Source: an uncultured Bacteroidales bacterium
GTDB lineage: Bacteria; Bacteroidota; Bacteroidia; Bacteroidales; Barnesiellaceae
Length of the DNA: 64,000 nt
Direction of reading: 5' to 3'
Assembly: GCA_949298955.1 (NCBI GenBank)
Contig: CASFYQ010000006.1
Coordinates: forward strand, 1 to 64,000
The notes beneath the pieces were generated by a model. The model saw only the letters and a list, made by a program, of their open reading frames with translations. It searched no databases and was not told where the DNA came from. The translations under genes and the position numbers were made by a program. This document shows, piece by piece, positions 63,361-64,000 of this stretch; within the stretch, counting starts at the first letter, position 1, and each line of letters opens with the position of its first letter.

Positions 63361-64000
63361 TGGGATTTATAGATTTCTTAGGAGATAACTTAGTCCAGTT
63401 CTGGGAGTATACCGGCTTTGCCAACTGTACCCTCCCGCACCTGGCTATGATTGTGGTGGGCTTGTTCTTTATCTATTTGGCGATAAAGAAAAATTTCGAG
63501 CCCATGTTGCTGGTACCCATCGGTTTCGGTATTCTTATCGGGAATATTCCTTTTAAAATCGATGCCGGTCTCGAGGTTGGTATTTATGAAGAAGGTTCGG
63601 TGCTCAATATCCTCTATCAGGGAGTGAGTGCCGGTTGGTATCCCCCGTTGGTATTTTTGGGCATTGGTGCCATGACCGATTTTTCGTCGCTTATCGCCAA
63701 CCCCAAACTGATGCTGGTGGGTGCTGCTGCCCAGTTCGGTATCTTCGGGGCCTATATGGTCGCCTTGGCTCTCGGGTTTACCCCCGACCAAGCCGGTGCC
63801 ATTGCCATCATCGGTGGAGCCGACGGCCCTACGGCCATCTTCCTTTCGTCGAAATTGGCTCCTAACCTCATGGGTGCCATAGCCGTTTCGGCTTACTCGT
63901 ATATGGCACTTGTCCCGGTAATCCAGCCGCCTATCATGCGTTTGATGACCACGAAAAAGGAGCGTGTAATTCGTATGAAACCGGCGCGTGCCGTTTCGCA
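63361..64000 (+). CDS. mmdB: Methylmalonyl-CoA/oxaloacetate decarboxylase beta subunit (partial, cut by window end)
   Basis: The frame is open from the ATG at 63361 to the window edge, giving 213 codons of a protein usually about 380-430 residues long. It begins MGFIDFLGDN, has several membrane helices and carries the OadB signatures PIGFGILIGNIP and IIGGADGPTAIFLSSKLAPN. The Asp in GGADGPTAIF is the residue linked to sodium coupling in the family. It decarboxylates carboxybiotin and exports sodium. It completes the operon in the expected order. Confidence 0.94.

Overview
The window is a chromosomal segment of a Bacteroidota (order Bacteroidales) bacterium. The evidence is SusC/SusD glycan uptake with an ECF sigma/FecR pair, promoters of the Bacteroidales type (TTTG at -33, TAnnTTTG at -7), NamZ, a TatA/TatC pair without TatB, and a sodium-pumping methylmalonyl-CoA decarboxylase operon for propionate formation. 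Two glycan-locus proteins end in type IX secretion (T9SS) C-terminal domains. These are unusual in Bacteroides but common in Porphyromonas-, Tannerella- and Barnesiella-like lineages. With a base composition near or above 50% GC outside one AT-rich island, a Barnesiella-like gut organism is my best guess (inference).

Layout. 0.3-3.7 kb: an AlkZ-like winged-helix protein, then two paralogous membrane-anchored proteins whose outer domain resembles the LecA/PA-IL lectin fold. 4.1-6.7 kb: NamZ exo-muramidase with a sodium:solute symporter. 6.9-11.7 kb: a His-rich small membrane protein and two convergent TonB-dependent receptors. 11.8-18.7 kb: a redox locus. It holds two Fe-S aldo/keto reductases (one an apparent Tat-exported lipoprotein), a NapH/NapG-like membrane ferredoxin, a NUDIX protein, an exported flavodoxin and an AraC regulator. 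A matching operator lies upstream of both the ferredoxin operon and the flavodoxin. 18.9-22.6 kb: a membrane/cytidylate-kinase-like fusion, tatC, tatA and fabD. 23.0-24.5 kb: an AT-rich two-gene island with a deiminase-fold enzyme. 24.5-29.0 kb: MgtC-like protein, Kef-type antiporter, guaA.

29.1-57.2 kb is one large minus-strand polysaccharide utilization locus for N-glycans. Sigma factor, FecR, SusC and SusD come first. The enzymes follow: a GH85 endoglycosidase, a LamG surface protein, GH84, GH92, two GH20 enzymes, an MFS transporter, GH130 and a second GH92. The pathway reads as follows. GH85 releases the glycan at the cell surface and SusCD imports it. GH20/GH84 remove GlcNAc and GH92 enzymes remove alpha-mannose in the periplasm. 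The MFS carrier imports Man-beta-1,4-GlcNAc, which GH130 phosphorolyses in the cytoplasm.

57.7-64.0 kb: dnaK, then the operon for methylmalonyl-CoA epimerase and the sodium-translocating methylmalonyl-CoA decarboxylase. The last gene is cut by the window end. I saw no rRNA, tRNA, CRISPR array or insertion sequence.
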